Shown one piece after another: positions 37,131 to 49,500 of a DNA stretch of 64,000 bases. Location: positions 533,001 to 597,000 of the forward strand of contig JALIZF010001696.1 of assembly GCA_029948255.1 (NCBI GenBank). Reading direction: 5' to 3'. A program made the translations under genes and the position numbers. The stretch comes from Telmatactis stephensoni (taxonomy: Eukaryota > Cnidaria > Anthozoa > Actiniaria > Isophelliidae). Numbering within the stretch: the stretch's first letter is position 1; each line of letters starts with the position of its first letter. A model generated the notes under the pieces. It had not been told where the DNA came from, did not search any database, and saw nothing but the letters and a program-made list of their open reading frames with translations.

Positions 37131-37243
37131 TACCCTGGGTTCCAGGGGTTTATCGTCACGTTCCGACGTTTATTTACTTGATAGGAGAGTCACACGCCAA
37201 CTCTCTAAGGAAAGCGAATAATAAACCCCTGGAGCCCAGGGTA
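37131..37243. mobile_element. Fold-back MITE with TACCCTGGGCTCCAGGGG ends
   Basis: TACCCTGGGTTCCAGGGGTT and its inverse, with one change, bound a 113-bp element downstream of the CYB5R stop codon. Confidence 0.75.
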
Positions 37244-37637
37244 ACAAATGTCTTGCACCCAGGGTATTTACTAAATAGTAGCCTTCTTCACTCAAACATT
37301 TCAGCCTATAGATAAGATGATTTTTTTAGTTTCAGTGACTGGTCCATATTTTTCCTCCTTATTTCGTCATGTGTACTATTGTGTAATGTGGGCTGTGGGG
37401 AAAAAGGAGGAGTTAGAGGGCTGCTTGTAATCAAATTTTCAATAAGAAAAAAATGGTAAAGGTCTGCGATGGGAACGTTGGCCTAAGTTGTTGGAGTCCG
37501 AAGTATAACCAGCTAGAAATTTCATTTCATTAACCCTTTGACATCCTTCTGCATTCTATCTTCTCTTTGATTTTATCTCTAAAGTGCGAAGTTCATAGCT
37601 CATAGGCGAAGTGCGAAGTTAATAGTTCATAGTCCAT

Positions 37638-37948
37638 CCACAGGCAGCCCAGGCTCATTTTCTGTGGCCGAGAAACAAGTAGCAAAGTTTATAAATATCT
37701 CATGAATTTACTAATAAATGTCCACAAACCTTAAATACGTCCCTCATGAAGCGATTTATGCCGTTATTTTGCCTTTTCCTGATAAACCCCCTCCCCCTAC
37801 TAAAGAAACGACAAGTAGTATGGGGGAGGGGGTATATCGGGAAAAGGCAAAATAAGGTTTGTGGACATTTATTAGTAAATTCATGAGATATTTATAAACT
37901 TTGCTACTTGTCTCTTGGCCACAGAAAATGAGCCTGGGCTGCCTGTGG
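37638..37948. mobile_element. Long hairpin element, arms about 100 bp
   Basis: Both arms run from CCACAGGCAGCCCAGGCTC at the ends through ATGAATTTACTAATAAATG and GGTTTGTGG-type words to C-rich/G-rich centres (CCCCCTCCCCC, GGGGGAGGGGG). They are almost identical in inverse orientation. Confidence 0.85.
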
Positions 37949-37999
37949 CAAAACGTTGCACTATTTAGTACTAAAGAGTGCTAATTAGGTAATGTTTAA

Positions 38000-38538
38000 A
38001 GTCCTTATAACATGTAATTTTTTACAATTTAGAATAAAAGTTTAAGATACCAAATTATTTTTGTCGGAAATTTGGGTTCGATATTTCTACGCTATCATAC
38101 TGTTTTTGGCACAAAAAGCTAAAAGCACATTCAAATTTCCGAGTATCAGAGGAGCCTGGCACGAGGTATGCCGTGACGTCAACACGGGACCAACGCTTGT
38201 TTGATGCTGAAGGATTGTATGTTGTTTTGTTGGTTGTGGTAGGAAAATCTTAAAAAATGGCGGGTAATAACGAAAACAAGAGAAAAAACAAGAAAACTTC
38301 GATCTTTTGTGACAACTTGTATACTTTTACTGCAATCTTGGTCGATGAGTCCCGTGTTTGACGTCACAGAAAAGCTCGGTTTGTCCACAGTGAGCCTCGG
38401 AAATTTTTCAACAGGAAGCCCCCCCAAAAAAAGCTTACGTAGAGTCATAATTTGCGATTCAGACTTGCGAAAATATTTTTTCAGTCTACATCTTAGACTT
38501 TTATTCTAAATTGTAAAAAATTACATGTTACAGGGACT
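38000..38538. mobile_element. TTAA-flanked MITE (Kolobok or piggyBac type)
   Basis: Terminal repeats of more than 40 bp: AGTCCTTATAACATGTAA at the left and, inverted, AGTCCCTGTAACATGTAA at the right, followed by TTTTTTACAATTTAGAATAA in both. TTAA flanks each end (37996-37999 and 38539-38542). No coding frame of note. Its ends differ from those of the Kolobok at 29644. Confidence 0.75.
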
Positions 38539-38910
38539 TTAATAAACGAGCATGAGTGTTTTATCAAGTTTTATCGAGGCTGCAGGCCTAGTGGTTTTAG
38601 ACTTGATGAAATATGATTTGCGAGTAACACAAATTTGTATTATTATTATTATTGAACTTCTTATGATATTCTGATCATGCGCTTGGTGCACTAGCATATA
38701 TCCCAGATTTGAAAGAGTTCTTGTATTTGTTAATAGAAAGCCTTACTCGACCATCTTCGTGATCAGTCGATCTATTATGAGACTGTCCTTTATGAGACTT
38801 TACATGAAGAATATTAATTAAGATGAATCTTTATATAAAGGTTTTCATTAATATTCGTTATATAAAGAATAGTATTCATCGGTGACCAATATGGTCCAAG
38901 TGGTATAAGA

Positions 38911-39390
38911 AAATAATAATAACAACTTTATTTAATGAGGTTGGCACATGACAGTTTACACTGATTATAACTAGTGGCCCCCAATTCTAAATTTTCTATG
39001 AGCAACAGAATTAGCATAAAATAGCACTATAATTTAATCATTCAAAACAGATTTCAAATCGTATGAGTAGCTAAGCAAGCATAATGATCCATATAGAAGA
39101 CACGCGCCGTAATACTATTGAAGACAATGTTGATAGATTAGATAAATAAGGAAATTTAATTTGACGATAGATGTAATCGTGTGAGCTAGAGAGTATGCAT
39201 TCCATTCCAAAACCTTTGTGATCTTGTCTGAACGGTTATAATTATAAGGAGAGGAGACTAATTTAGTAGAATGGTTTTCCTTAGTAGATATGGAATGAAT
39301 GTACTGCGCCAACGGAGCTTCCAGAGCCTCCAAGAAATAAAAGAAATTCGTGAATGCGTTAAACATTTCTGTTTCATTTTCTGTGTCAAT
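38911..39390 (-). mobile_element. Possible LINE 3' end with ATT tail
   Basis: On minus the segment ends AAATAAAGTTGTTATTATTATT, the form of a LINE 3' end with poly(A)-signal-like sequence and ATT tail. An 83-codon open frame lies upstream of it on minus (39366-39115), with no domain I recognise. Confidence 0.35.
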
Positions 39391-39722
39391 GGGGGTACCC
39401 GATTGTCAGTCAACTAATTATCAGTTAACTACTAAATGTGAAGGCCAAATATTAGTTAACTTTAATCCTATTGACACTCTCAGACAACCAGTGTCCGTAA
39501 AACGAGGTTAACATTTGTATGTCAATTGCATTGGTCACGAAAAAAGAAGTTGTTACAAAGTGCGTTGGTGGTTATTACAAAGTGCGTCTAGTTTTATTTC
39601 AAAGTGCGTCAGTTATTTGAAAGTGCATCTATATTACAAAGTGAGTTGGAACAGTGCAGCTAGACTAATTCGGAGTTTTCATTCTTTGCTTTGACAAAGT
39701 GTGGTGACTGTGATTTGATGTC
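39391..39722. other. 3' flank of the SEA gene with ACAAAGTGCG words
   Basis: About five irregular copies of TTACAAAGTGCGT or TTTCAAAGTGCGT between 39550 and 39645. No coding sequence. Confidence 0.45.
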
Positions 39723-42700
39723 CTAATTAGGTGCTGGTGTAATGCAGTTTTCATGAGGTTCTCTCAATGTCTGGGTGGCATTTCGTGATGGCTGGTTACT
39801 CGTTCGTCTGCTAGGGTTCTCCTCTACAGCTTTGTCTTCGTTGAACTTAAACTTTGATGCCGCACAGCTCTGCCTGACAACCTGGAATCAAATTCATAAA
39901 AAACCTTTTCACCGAATCATTTGGATTGCCAATATCTTGACTTGAACGGTATTTGGCAGGGGTAATGTTGAAGGTGTCCTGGGTTGACATAGACTGTTTC
40001 CATATAGGTCACTCAATAAGCGACTACCAAAGGAAGTTAAGCCCAAATGGGGAGTGAGCACACCGACTTATGGACGGCGCGCAGTCTAGCTAAAGGGTTT
40101 AGATTGATTGATTGCTCTTTAAGTTGTAGTAACACCCAAATTATGCTAGAAACACCGATGTTACACGGTGTAGGGAATTTTTTTCTGCAAATGGTCTCGA
40201 AATATCGACGTCTCGAAATATCGATTGCAGGACAAAATTATAGGAGTCTAGCGAGTGAACTGGTTTGGGCTGCATGGGTGTATAGAGATACAATTATGGA
40301 TGAATGGAAATCTGTAGCACCGTACAAAAAGAGAATACGTACTGACGTTTCGAACTTAGGTCCTTCGTCTGAGTAGGGCCTGGGCTCGAAAGTATTCTCT
40401 TTTTTATACGCGGTGTTAGAGATTTCTATTCATCCCCTCTTATTGCAAGACAATTAAGTTGCTGCAGCTGAATGTTTCCGAGCAGAAAATCTCGTTTATG
40501 ATATTCACAACGATTGCAGCAACGTTTTTGCAACGCCTGCATTGCGAGTGCAGCTGCGGAATAACGCGCGCTTCATTTACGTATCCACGAGTTGAAAATT
40601 GCAACAAAATACTAGCTAGGTACTTACACGAGATACAAAGGCGACTATGCCTACAAATATACTAATACAAGCAAGAGCTATCAGCACCAGTAGCCAAGTT
40701 GGTTTACCAGTCTTCGAGGGCTGAGTCACAACGGGTATTTCTTCCTTGACTGTCACTTCACTAAACTGTAGACTTTGGTTGGAATTTCCTGGAAAATATG
40801 ATGATGGTCGTTGACACTAGGCTCAGATTTCAGCCGTCAGGGATTTATGCGCCTGCGAGCCTACGTTGACACTGTCTCAAAAGTATTTCGAGCACGCGCA
40901 CTAATGCGAATTAATTTGAAAACTCGTTTTCTCCAGTGTTGCTATTCACACAGATCGATGTTTTCTTCGGCTGTCTTTATATGGGTCATTTCGTCCTCCG
41001 CTGAGATCTTCCCGGGAGTTTCAGCCTATGTTAGGAAGATCTTCATATCGTCCCGGGGTAGAAAAGACTCATGTAAACCTAAATGAACTCTTGTCACCGT
41101 CTCTAAGTAAATGACTCACTTAAAAAGTGGAAAACTTCATGTCCCATGATGAACTCAGCCAAGGACGAGATCGCCCATGTTAGCGCACCCTTAGAGAAAA
41201 AAATGTCGTTTAAGTGTGACGCGGACAGAAGCCTAAATGTAGCAAAAGAAATGCGTTTTCAAGTTTGTCTGGATGTAGTATGGATGCTTGTAGCTTTACA
41301 CTATTACAAATTCGTGTGCGTCAAATTCGTTTACTGATTATTTTTATGTACATATTCGGTTGTAGATGTGACTTCAGAGTAGCGGAGGAGCAATATTCGA
41401 AACTCTTTGTGAACGTGCGTAAAATATATCTAACGTGACATTTAAAGTGCTATTGTCTCAAAAATGAACAATCCCACATAGAATTCCAAGCAAAAAGGAA
41501 AGACGAAGAACATATACAAAAGGTCCTGGATTTTCGCTGAATTTGAGGAAACTGGTTTGTGGTCGAAAAGTGCTTAAATATTAATTCACTTTACTGAACA
41601 AAAAGCCAAGTGGTATACTGAACCAAAAAAAATTAAGTCTGAAGATTTTTTGATGAAATTGATAAAATCATGACAATATTGTTTGAATTACCAGAAATCC
41701 TTTACTTTAGAGTAGGCAGAGTTGGTTGGGGTGCGGAGCAATCTCTTGGAGAGTTAAGTAGAGCAGTGTTAGAGCAGTGTTCGTATGAATGCACTGACCG
41801 TGTCAGTGCGGCGACAAGAGCATCCAAAATTCCTGCCATCAATGTACCGAGCACTGTTTATGCTGTTTTATAAAATATTTGAGATATAACGCGCGCGCTG
41901 ATTGGCTGACTACCATGTTTATATCAGAGGACAGAGACATGGCGCGCTCAAAAAACGTCGAAAATATTTTATAAAAGCAATCATATAAAACGATCGCTTA
42001 TGTCTCTGTACTGTGATATAAACACTCTGGAAGATGTAGAGCACTCGAAAAGCAAGAGAAACACTCGGCTACGCGTACGCCTCGTGTTCCTAAGCTTGCT
42101 TTTCTCTTGCTCTACATCTTCCATCGTGTTTATATCACAGTACAGAGACATGCGCGCGCGTTTTATATTCCTTAATTAACAGTCATACGAAAACTGGTCT
42201 AATTCCATGAAACAGAAAAGCATCAAGTTACCTTGCGTTGGTGATTTAGTAAGGTGTTGTTCTAGTTCTTTTGAAACGACGAGTGACTCGGAATCAAACA
42301 ATGCTTTAAACTCCATGGATATAGTGGGACCATCACCAGACTTCTTCACACCAACTATAACCACCTCTTGAAAACCAGCGATGCCTTTATACGCATTGGT
42401 AATAATAGACTTGGCTTCAGTCACCAGAAGTTTATACTCGTCACTACTTGGATCAGAATAGGAATCCTTCCATACTGGATAAGTGATGATAATGGTTCCT
42501 TTAAAAGATCTTGCTTGTCTACCACTAGTAATGTCAATCCAGTCCGTAGCATTAAGAATAGTCGTCAGTGTTGTTAGTGTAGTGTTGCTCGTATTTTGAA
42601 GGATGATAGTAAAGTCTGCAAACACGCTGCCTGGTCGAAATGTATTGACATGGATGTCATGAATACCAGTCGTGTTGATGAAAAATAGTCCAATTTTTGA

Positions 42701-45383
42701 ACGAACCTACGAAAACATGATGATAATGATGATGAGGATGAGGATGAGGATAAGCAGTCTTCAATTCTGAACTATGAAACGTTGTGAAAATTAGGCAAAT
42801 CGTTTGTCATTATCTAAAGAAATATATTGCGCTTTGCAAATTTTTTCTACATTCACGCAACATCATTCGATGAACGTTATACTAATTGTAACAATTACAG
42901 TTGATACCACACTAACTGTAACAATTACAGTAGGTACCACACTAAGTGTAACAATTACAGTTGATACCACACTAATTGTAACAATTACAGTTGATACCAC
43001 ACTAATTGTAACAATTACAGTTGATACCACACTAACTGTAACAATTACAGTAGGTACCACACTAATTGTAACAATTACAGTTGATACCACACTAATTGTA
43101 ACAATTACAGTAGGTACCACACTAATTGTAACAATTGCAGTTGATACCACACTAATTGTAACAATTGCAGTTGATACCACACTAATTGTAACAATTACAG
43201 TTGATACCACACCAATTGTAACAATTACAGTAGATACCACACCAATTGTAACAATTACAGTTGATACCACACTAATTGTAACAATTACAGTAAGTACCAC
43301 ACTAATTGTTACAATTACAGTAAGTACCACACTAATTGTAACAATTACAGTTGATACCACACTAACTGTAACAATGACAGTAGGTACCACACTAATTGTA
43401 ACAATTACAGTTGATACCACACTAATTGACCATCTTCGAGATGTGTGGTTTGCCCTTTAAGAAATCTTATTGTCCCGAAAAACAATGGCCGTTTTGTGTC
43501 CACACAAACTAGCTATAGCATTTTGGTAGACTATTTTTAATAAATAACAACAAAGTAAATATTTATATAGCGCCATTTCCGGCCACTTAATGACGCTCTT
43601 TGTTCACAATTGCCGGCTAAAAATAAGTTTATTTTATAAGTAGAAACATGTTGCGATTTAAATAAGACCCAAACACTTTCTAGAAAGAACTGTTGATCTT
43701 TTAATTTTATCTAAGACGCGAAAAACATAAAAACATAAGAACATCTAAGAGTGCGAACCCAGAACGCTGTTCCACGTAGTCACAACTTAGATAAGAATTG
43801 GACCAAAATGGTCGTTTGAAGTTTCTTCCTATAAATTGCCCTAATATGTATGTTCGTCTTTTAGGGTCTGGTCCCATCTTATAGTAAATTCATCATCATC
43901 ATCATCATCATCATCTTTATTTGTTTACCATCGGGATAGATACATGTAGGTTATTATAAGAGATTTTACAAAATATCAAAATTACAAAATATAACAGGCG
44001 GATGTCATTTATAAGGATTATCATATAGCAATCATTTTAATATAATACATTTACATACTAGTTATTCACCTTCCCGGAGTTTCCCAGAATTGTTTATGAT
44101 TTGCGCGCGCAAGCGAGGTCAGGGGACAAAAATATTAAGAAATGATGGCATTCATTGGAAACTCTTGCATTTATATGAGAAAAACGTTGATTATGTCATA
44201 ACAGAAGAAGTAGAAACTTTATAGAATTTCTTCAAAACCATTCTTATGAACTGTTATCGGGGTTAAGAATTTTGTCCCCTGACCTCGCTCGCGCGCGCTG
44301 AATCGTAATGCATTCTGGGAAACTCTGGAAAGGTGAATTGAATTAAATAAAATATGTAAAGAGAATCTATTCCCCGATGGCAAGGAAGTACAAAAAGAAG
44401 CCGCGGGCTTATACTTTCAGTTTGAACTGCCTTGTTAAATACATTAGACACACCTTTTTAGCAAGTTGTTGAAACTGCCGATTGTTGTGATCAGCCAGTG
44501 TGCTGTCCCATTGCAAGTCTTGGCCGTTGTCTTTAAGTAGTTTGGTGAAAGAATACTGTTGTGCTGTAACAATGTAATATATATCAGTTGTAGAAAGGGC
44601 TTACGCTACAATATCCGTAAAATGACTGAGCGTCACATGGTTTGTTACATGTGTTCAGCTTGTGGCTAGGCCTGAGGTATAAAGGGTATAAAGCGTTGTT
44701 GAGCAAGCCATGTTTTCTACTAGTTTATGGTCCATTTTTCTGTATCACTTCGATCACTGTCTACGGCAAATTACAAAGACTACGCACAAGTCATTTTAAC
44801 GTGTCCACGGATACGTTGCATATCTGTGCATGCAGCTGGATGTAGGATATATTTGTATTAATGAAAGCCTTTTCTTTTTCCACAGAACCATAACTAGCAC
44901 GGTACATATACTATGTACGCATTTACCTATTAAATATTTCCACTGAATAGACAGAGCGGTCATTTAAAATTGGAAGAAAACTAGTTTCAAAATTCCAATT
45001 CCTTAATTTCAGCAATGTAATTGGCAACTTTTTCAGAGTTTATAAACTAACTCAATATTTCTAATATAGTGATTATTTTAGCTATTTAATAAAACTGGCC
45101 CGATTTGGCCAGGTTTCAAATAATTGCATGCTAGTTATGATTATAATTCTCACTTATATATAAGTGTTTCTACTTCATTTTTAACTAAAATCTAAAAATA
45201 TACTGCTTATTTACTAAGTGTACAATTTTTTTACTTTAGTTGATGGTTGAATAATCTATTTCATGTAGAAATAAGAAATATTTGTACATTAATATGTTTG
45301 TCATAGTATATGAAGTAGAAACCTACCGACAGCGACTGCTAGAAAGCCAAAAGTAAAAATTGCTATATAAAGGGGACAGACAT
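39723..45383 (-). CDS. Type I membrane protein with two SEA domains, 5 exons
   Basis: Minus-strand exons: 45383-45327, 44563-44454, 42706-42232, 40788-40628, 39881-39723; about 320 residues. Exon 1 encodes a hydrophobic signal-peptide core (LYIAIFTFGFLAVAVA), but the ATG at 45383-45381 is one base out of frame with it across a CCCC run. SEA domain 1 spans exons 2-3 (WDSTLADHNNRQFQQLAKK joined to VRSKIGLFFINTTG), with the RPGSVFADF strand holding the G-S-V autoproteolysis-type site at residues 82-84. SEA domain 2 follows (DEYKLLVTEAKSII). Exon 4 has one membrane helix, WLLVLIALACISIFVGIVAF. Exon 5 is a basic then polar 52-residue cytoplasmic tail. Several NxT/NxS sites fit an extracellular, glycosylated mucin-like surface protein. 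No orthologue name can be given. Confidence 0.8.
40298..40436. mobile_element. Fold-back MITE in the last SEA-gene intron
   Basis: GATGAATGGAAATCTGTAGC at the left and its inverse, ending TTCTATTCATC, at the right. Both arms continue through AAAAAGAGAATAC and GTATTCTCTTTTT. Lies between exons 4 and 5. Confidence 0.65.
41868..42168. mobile_element. Compound fold-back with GTGATATAAACAC arms
   Basis: ATGTCTCTGTACTGTGATAT near 42000 is inverted near 42150. Inner arms (GGAAGATGTAGAGCA) surround a CGCGTACGCCT centre. The outer CGCGCGCG-containing flanks also pair. Lies in the SEA-gene intron between exons 3 and 4. Confidence 0.65.
42873..43430. repeat. 30-bp minisatellite, about 18 copies
   Basis: The unit consists of TTGATACCACACTAATTGTA followed by ACAATTACAG, with GTAGGTACC and GTAAGTACC variants. 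It lies in the SEA-gene intron between exons 2 and 3. The length is a multiple of three, so both strands look open (TVTITVDTT-like), but the translation is a by-product of the repeat. Confidence 0.95.
43895..44040 (-). mobile_element. Possible LINE 3' end with ATG tail
   Basis: On minus, AAATAAAGATGATGATGATG ends an AT-rich segment with a trinucleotide tail, as at 20578 and 38911. Confidence 0.35.
44065..44337. mobile_element. Fold-back MITE with TTCACCTTCC ends
   Basis: TTCACCTTCCCGGAGTTTCC at the left and GGAAACTCTGGAAAGGTGAA at the right are inverted. GCGAGGTCAGGGGACAAAA and TTTTGTCCCCTGACCTCGC form inner arms. A diverged partner lies at 62386-62545. Confidence 0.75.
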
Positions 45384-47861
45384 CGTTTCCAGGTCATAAT
45401 TGATTCTCGATCAACTTTCCACGAAAACAGAAAACTTTGCTTTTTGACTTCTTTTGTCTTTGTTGTGAAGAAACTTCGACTTCTTGGCGAATCTTTGAAT
45501 AATTAGTATTGAAAACCATTAGATTGTTTTATGTTTTAGATATTCTAGCCAATCCTAATTAATGTTGATTTTAGAATTTATGTATTCAGAGAGTGTAAAA
45601 AAATTGAGGTGATTTATAATTGATGACATTTTCAACTGATGCTTTCAGCAAGAATCGAGAACCCTCGTCAGATCTACTGCTTTTTAATTCTTGTATATTT
45701 GTAAATTTTGTTCTTTTATGTCTAAAAATATGATAGATTAGAATCTGTCATAGACTCTCTTGATTTCTATACTTCAGATATTATGATATTTGAATCTTTT
45801 CCAAAGAAATTCCCAGCTGACAAACGCTTTGTTTTTCTTCAAAGCAAACACGAACGAATTAAACTTATGAAATCCTGAGTCAAAAAACTTTAGTACCAAA
45901 CAAACCAAAATACTGAAAACGTAGTGAGAAGGAAAAATAACAGAAAAGAATCGAGAGAAGAGGGAAAAAGCAAAAAAAAAAAAAAGAAGAAGATAAGACA
46001 AGATAAGTAAGGGAAGGGAAGAAAAGGGAAGAAAGGGGAATGGAACAGAGGAAAGGGAGCCGAGGAAATGGAACGAAAGAGAATTAAGGAAAACGAGAGA
46101 AAAAAAGGGAAGACACCTAGTGGCGAAGCATATTAAAAACAAAAGGGATCGTAAGGCACTTCAAAGAAAATTGAAAACTGAAAAACAAAAAGAAAAAAGG
46201 TGCAAAACAATGCCCAAGTGGCAGGGTGGGCGGTCGGTAGTTTAAAAAAAATAGACCTCTATGAGGCCATGTGGTTACTGGCCTCAAATCCAAACATAGA
46301 TAAAGAATCGAAAATGCAAAAAAAGGACAAAGAATGATGTCAACAATAATCCTGGACAAACTGACTGCCCTTAACAATTGGGCAATTAACACAGGAAGCC
46401 CAATTCATTTGAATCAAGAACATAAAAAAATATTAGAATGAAATGGGAGCTCCGCTATTAGGTAGTACCTAATTTTTATATGTTACGTGTTGGTATAGTT
46501 TTGAAGACAATTTTCAGGAATTAAAATAAACAACATTAATTTTACTCGTCGCCATCTTTGTTTTGGTTGATGCTGAGTAGGCGCATGCGTAACAGGAGTC
46601 ATTTGCTGAACAATTTTCTTTCTAATTTGCGTTCATCCATTTTCCTTCACTTTGACTTCAACAACGTAAAAAAGAGATTTTTCCCCGCGGAAATGGCAAA
46701 ACGATGGAATTATCAAAGTGAGGGAAGAAGAAATGGAATTTTTATCGTGCGTAATAAATTGGACTCATTTTAGGCGCGGTAGTGCACCCTTCGTGCGCGT
46801 ACAGCGAGAATAGATTTTGTGTTTTTACGGGAAGAAGACGCGATTGCTTGACTTGTTACTGTATTAAGTAAACGTAGCCTTCCCGGGAGCCTTAACAGGA
46901 TATATTGTTTTGGCACGATTGTAATGAAAGCGCGCGAAAGATTATTAGTGATTTCCAAAATCCCGCGTGAAATCAAAATTGAATGTTAGTGTGCAATAAT
47001 TTAATTGACACAAAAGAAAATAATGGAAATAAGGTCAGATTTTGATCATAATTGAGAGAGAAGCAAAATTAGCAAAATCCAGCATTGTTTGGATGTCTGA
47101 TCATGAGTTCGAGTTCGCATGAATTTGAAAATTGCACATGCACAGAAAGAACTTGTTGGATCTTTGTACACCGGGTAGCCTGTGTTAAAGTTTGTCCCTG
47201 TTAAAGATCTTCGTCCACCCCTTCATTTACTTCTCCTGCCAATCAAATCTCACGTCCTTGAATTTGATTGGTTCCTGGTGAAACGTCCAATTTTTCTAAG
47301 CCTGTGATTGGTTAAAACCCTGTACCACGAAGGAATGTGCACTTGAAAGGTATGCACGTTGGCGCGGTTAGTCATTTGGGGCAAGACACAAAGCTGGAAG
47401 CTAAGGGCTGAGGCAAGTTCTCTTCGATTCTTGTTTGAAAATTTTCACAAAATTAACTTTTTTCATCTGATCCTACCGTTTTTAGGAAAGTTTTAGACGA
47501 AAGTTCCTAATGGCAACGTTACAGGAATAATTTATAGACGAATTCACGGATATTTTTGATGCCAAAAGTTGGTCAACTGTCAACCCGTGCTTCTTGTGGG
47601 TTCGCGTTCTATCCGTTAAAAACAACATAACGGTAAGAAAAGTTACTCTTCTTGTGCATTCTGTAACAATTTCCTTTCTTACAGCTGTGTTAGTGGTTTT
47701 TAGCTCAGTATGGTTTTTAAAATGCACTTTTTCGAACAAAATGAAGAGAGGTTCGAGGGTTTGCAACTGAGTTGAACACGAGCCTCGGAACAAAGTTGCC
47801 AGTTAGGAAAACTGTTCTAAAACTTTTATTTATTGAGCTAAAGCTTGTTCATTTTTTCCAG
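45384..47861. other. Intergenic region, no supported gene
   Basis: Contains a purine-rich tract at 45930-46140 (GGGAAAGG, GAAAGGGA words), whose open frame on minus is compositional. GC-richer DNA near 46560-46940 and 47180-47420 could be promoter-like. Confidence 0.4.
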
Positions 47862-48847
47862 GAGAAGCAAGTTCTATCCAGGAAGAGAACCAAAAGCTTT
47901 TTCTTAAAAAGCTGAAGTTCTTTTAGGCGGGCGCCAAAGTGCTGACGGTTCCTCCTCCAAACAAGATTCCATTACCGAGGTAAATATTCTCTCATAATAG
48001 TTTCTGCTTTACAAAATAAACTATAAATGTAAAGGCTAATTCTTTTCTTCGCTTTTTGTCTCTATTGGAAGAATTCGAAATATTTTTAACTCGTTATGTC
48101 AAACTAATTATGCTTTGCATGGAGGTATTTTCGCGCCTTTTTTTTCTTTTCGTGAATAAATTAGGGTGGACTATTAGAAACCTTGGGGGAGGGGTGGGGC
48201 CGGGAAAGTTTTCAGACAAGGATGTTCTTTGTGGGAACATTTCCTGTATTTCCTGCAGGATTTTTTTTTTTTTTCTTTTTTTTTTTTTTTCCAAACGGGA
48301 ATTGTTTGCAAATTTTTTCCTCGCAGGGTAATTTGTGATATGTTTCAAGATATCCTTCTCCTTTATTTCAATATTTTTTCAAATATTTTTAATTCATTTT
48401 TCCAGGAGGCTATGTATTCCGGAAAACCATGCATGGGGCAAAATGTTTCGTTATGATGTTTTCGCCTGGCAATTGGAAATGAGTGGCAAAGGTAAATGTT
48501 ATATTTTCAAATTTCTACTACCCAAATAGATTGGAACTATACTTTTATGGATTAAAGGTCTTTAAAAAAATTATAGTGGTTTTGGTCTTTTTTTTAGTAA
48601 GTGCATGTTTACATGTGAAATTTTCAGAACATGGGACATTAGGATGCATAAACATGGAGAGCAAATGGTCCTTCAAACTTATGAAAGATTGAATTGAGAT
48701 TCTTTCATCCTCTTGGGGCCTGATTATCTGAACGGAATTAGTGTGGGGAGATTCGTCTGAACCAGCCAAATCCAGCTCGGTCAACCAAAGCCAACCCTTT
48801 GTCATTCCACATTTATTTACCAATTGAGCTTATCCCTCAAATTAGAG

Positions 48848-48918
48848 GATTATTATTATTATTATTATTATTATAATTATTATTAATTAACGATAATTAT
48901 CATTATTATTATTATTGA
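48848..48918. repeat. (ATT)n interrupted microsatellite
   Basis: ATT repeats broken by TTAATTAACGATAATTATC, so partly palindromic. Confidence 0.9.
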
Positions 48919-49280
48919 GGAATAATCATTCCCCAAATCATTCTAACTAGTCAGGGTGGGGCAACAAAATGCAGGGGTGGGGCAACAAAATGCAGGGGTG
49001 GGGGCAGAGCAGCTGCACTTATTGGCCCCATAGATTGTCGAACAGATCATGTCGGACGATAAATATTTTTGGGTGTGTTTCTTTATTTTTTTAGCATATT
49101 TATTTATTATTTCATTCTTAAAGCTCCATTTATGTACCTGTTGATATTAAGCCCCAGGGAAGGGAGGCTGGTGCCAGGCCAGGCATACCCAGGGGTTTTT
49201 GATTTTTTCCCCAACCCTGGGTGCCTTATGCATGTCAAATTCTATAATGCCACCAGCGCATTTCCTTTGTCTTGGCCAAT

Positions 49281-49500
49281 TTATAGCGAAAATCATTGCA
49301 TCACTACCTCCAACGTCGGTAAGATTTTGGTCTTTTCTGATCCGTCCATCATTCTTGGGGGCAGAGCTTTCATGAACTTGTTCAGTGATTGGTTGATTTG
49401 AAAGAAGCTCTGCTCCCAAACTGATTGACGGCTCAGAAAAACCCAAAATCAAAACGAAATTTGTAATTTGCTGGTCGCGATACAATGATTTTGGCTGTAA
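49281..49500. mobile_element. MITE family 2, second good copy
   Basis: Ends TTATAGCGAAAATCATTGCA and GATTTTGGCTGTAA. Closely similar to 28019-28239 throughout, including GATTGGTTGATTTGAAAGAA. Confidence 0.8.

Noticed and set aside
42873..43430. CRISPR-like array with 30-bp period
   Set aside because: Units are contiguous without unique spacers, in an intron of an animal gene.
42804..43460. Long open frames on both strands, TVTITVDTT and VIVTISVVST repeats
   Set aside because: They are the 30-bp intronic minisatellite read as protein; lack of stops follows from the unit sequence.
45774..46392. Phe/Leu/Ser-rich minus-strand frames that look like membrane proteins
   Set aside because: They arise from a purine-rich tract on plus; no splice-bounded structure or recognised family.
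48056..48331. Plus-strand open frame of 91 codons with poly-Phe
   Set aside because: Crosses a T-rich tract and the acceptor region of the proposed 86-nt exon; no conserved features.
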